From positions 1-64,000 of the forward strand of contig NZ_JAJDOO010000014.1 in NCBI RefSeq assembly GCF_020595055.1: 64,000 bases of DNA. The letters are read 5' to 3'. Position numbers and translations under genes: made by a program. The DNA is from Desulfosporosinus shakirovi (GTDB taxonomy: Bacteria; Bacillota; Desulfitobacteriia; Desulfitobacteriales; Desulfitobacteriaceae). The notes below the pieces were generated by a model, which was not told where the DNA came from, did not search any database, and saw only the letters and a program-made list of their open reading frames with translations. Positions 62,736 through 64,000 of the stretch are shown here, one piece after another (within the stretch, counting starts at the first letter, position 1; each line of letters opens with the position of its first letter).

Positions 62736-62780
62736 GACTCCCCCCCTTACATACTCCTATTCAATAACGTTCTTTCACTT

Positions 62781-63917
62781 TTAGGAGAAAACTGTTTTGA
62801 GTGCATCATATACTTCATTGCGATCCCTTATGGTTACCAAACGCAACTTAGGATCGGCTATGCGCTTTAAGGTTGACATTAATGTACTGGAGTAATGTGT
62901 TCTTAAGATCTCTCCGTAGCCAACAATTTGGCTCACTTCGACTAGGTTTTTCATTAGAGCCAATGCCCTGGAATTATCCGATCCAATATTATCGCCATCC
63001 GTAAAATGAACAGGATAAATATTATAATGAGCTGGGGGATAATCCTTTTCAATGATATCTAAAGCATATTTATAAACCGATGAACAACGAGTACCTCCAC
63101 TTTCTCCACGTGTAAAAAATTCCTCCTCTGTAACTTCTTTTGCCTCAGTATGGTGTGCCAGGAAACGCATCTCTACATTTTCATATTTTAAACGCAGAAA
63201 ACGCACCATCCAGAAAAAAAAGGTTCTGGAAATATACTTTTCAAATTGACCCATTGAGCCTGATGTATCCATCATCGCCAAGATAACCGCGTTAGTCTCA
63301 AAATTAGGTCGAGTCTCCCAAGTCTTGAAACGCAAGTCTTCCTGAGATATTCTTAGTTTAGCTTCCTTATTCAGCTTCTTTTTCTTTGAAAAGGCCTGTC
63401 TTTTGATACTTTCAAGCAATGTACGTTTCTTATCCACATTAGCCATTAGCCCTTTCTTACGTACATCATTGAATTCGGGACGATCATGGGCAATAAGAGG
63501 TCTCTTTTTATCATCTAAATTAGGTAACTTTAATTCTTCAAAAAGAATGCTTGCCAGATCCTCATACGTAACTTCCGCTTCATAAATATCTTGGCCAGGT
63601 TCTTCACCTGCTCCGCTTCCTTTACCTTTACCAGGCTGTTCCCTTCCAATAATATCACCGGGAGCCATTTTTTTGTTCCCTTGTCCGGTATGATTTTGCT
63701 TATTAAAATCATACCGAAAGCGAAATTCTTCAAGAGAGCGCATGGGAATCTTTGTACTTTTTTTACCATCCGTTAAGATGATGCTTTCATCAACAATTAA
63801 GTCCCCCATTTGTTGCTTAATGACTTCTTCAACCTTTTCCTTATGCCTTGATTGGTCAAGATGTCCTTTGCGATGCAAAGTCCAGTCATCACGGCTTACG
63901 ATGATGTCATCCGCCAT
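62781..63917 (-). CDS. yhbH: YhbH/DUF444 VWA-domain sporulation protein
   Basis: A 378-residue protein of the YhbH/YeaH family. The N-terminal ISRDDWTLHRKGHLDQSRH-like region (here VSRDDWTLHRKGHLDQSRHK) and a glycine-rich linker lead to a von Willebrand A domain with the metal site MMDTSGSMG and FTDGDNIG. It sits between prkA and spoVR, a conserved trio expressed in the mother cell in Bacillus. AGGG seven bases before ATG 63917. Confidence 0.93.
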   Translation of the reverse strand: MADDIIVSRDDWTLHRKGHLDQSRHKEKVEEVIKQQMGDLIVDESIILTDGKKSTKIPMRSLEEFRFRYDFNKQNHTGQGNKKMAPGDIIGREQPGKGKGSGAGEEPGQDIYEAEVTYEDLASILFEELKLPNLDDKKRPLIAHDRPEFNDVRKKGLMANVDKKRTLLESIKRQAFSKKKKLNKEAKLRISQEDLRFKTWETRPNFETNAVILAMMDTSGSMGQFEKYISRTFFFWMVRFLRLKYENVEMRFLAHHTEAKEVTEEEFFTRGESGGTRCSSVYKYALDIIEKDYPPAHYNIYPVHFTDGDNIGSDNSRALALMKNLVEVSQIVGYGEILRTHYSSTLMSTLKRIADPKLRLVTIRDRNEVYDALKTVFS

Positions 63918-63935
63918 ACTAAATCCCTGTCCTCT

Positions 63936-64000
63936 CTATCGGTTAAGGAGGGCCCCAACATACTTCACTATCTCGTTAGCACAGATTGGGCAGTATCCAT
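63936..64000 (-). CDS. prkA: PrkA serine protein kinase, C-terminal end (partial)
   Basis: The frame enters from the right edge and stops with TAG at 63936-63938. The 21 visible codons give a tail with CPICANEIVKYVGALLNR, which matches the cysteine-containing end of PrkA proteins. Position next to yhbH and spoVR is exactly where prkA is expected. Only this tail is in the window. Confidence 0.8.
   Translation of the reverse strand, partial: GYCPICANEIVKYVGALLNR

Noticed and set aside
1-64000. CRISPR array, rRNA operon, prophage or insertion sequence
   Set aside because: No regularly spaced repeats, rRNA-like sequence, transposase, integrase or phage structural gene was recognised. One tRNA and a few short palindromes are the only RNA or repeat signals.

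Overview
The window looks like a stretch of chromosome from a spore-forming, strictly anaerobic Firmicute of the Peptococcaceae type (Desulfosporosinus/Desulfitobacterium-like; inferred from gene content, not from a search). Pointers are an alpha/beta small acid-soluble spore protein, a SpoVB-like flippase, a spoVR-yhbH-prkA sporulation block at the right end, a double-length 2-hydroxyacyl-CoA dehydratase activase, a lone FmdE domain protein, a cysteine-desulfurase/DsrE pair, strong AGGAGG-type ribosome binding sites, frequent TTG/GTG starts and a low-to-moderate GC content. No transposase, phage gene, CRISPR array or rRNA operon was seen. Most genes lie on the minus strand.

Left third (1-22 kb): a sulfur-transfer pair (class V aminotransferase plus DsrE-like protein), RNase H1, an AbrB-RelE fusion protein, a soluble zinc-domain chemoreceptor, a methyltransferase, one 8.5-kb gene for an NdvB-type cyclic beta-1,2-glucan synthase, an FtsK/SpoIIIE translocase, a YdjM-like membrane hydrolase, a four-BON-domain protein, a decayed two-TM potassium channel (pseudogene), a PHP phosphoesterase and a solitary tRNA-Trp with a near-perfect sigma-A promoter.

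Middle (22-44 kb): an SDR/acyl-CoA ligase pair, the 1451-residue activase with an upstream TetR regulator, an EF-G paralogue, isoaspartyl dipeptidase, SpoVB-like flippase, a spore protein, then a queuosine-precursor block (queD-queC-DUF366-queE-folE) continuing into ypmA-surE, a TPR protein, a Fur-family regulator with a possible operator in its promoter, and an RlmI-type rRNA methyltransferase. A 44-residue Tyr/Pro-rich protein is encoded at 43660-43794.

Right third (44-64 kb): a YkuS-like protein, a membrane-anchored M28 peptidase, a PLD-like lipoprotein, a histidine phosphatase, a strong 6S RNA candidate (48541-48721, minus) beside a winged-helix/coiled-coil protein, panB, lgt, a large FtsA-like protein with a long beta-rich tail, pgi-pfkA-dnaA-paralogue, a LysR regulator, cyclophilin, DedA, and the sporulation block spoVR-yhbH-prkA (prkA cut by the window edge).

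The most unusual items are the single-chain AbrB-RelE protein, the DnaA paralogue lacking domains I-II and carrying altered box-contact residues, the FtsA-like protein with its C-terminal extension, the broken channel gene, the 6S RNA candidate, and a family of short degenerate palindromes around GGCTAGCGCCAAG scattered in intergenic DNA. I did not see one clearly new multi-gene defence or metabolic system.
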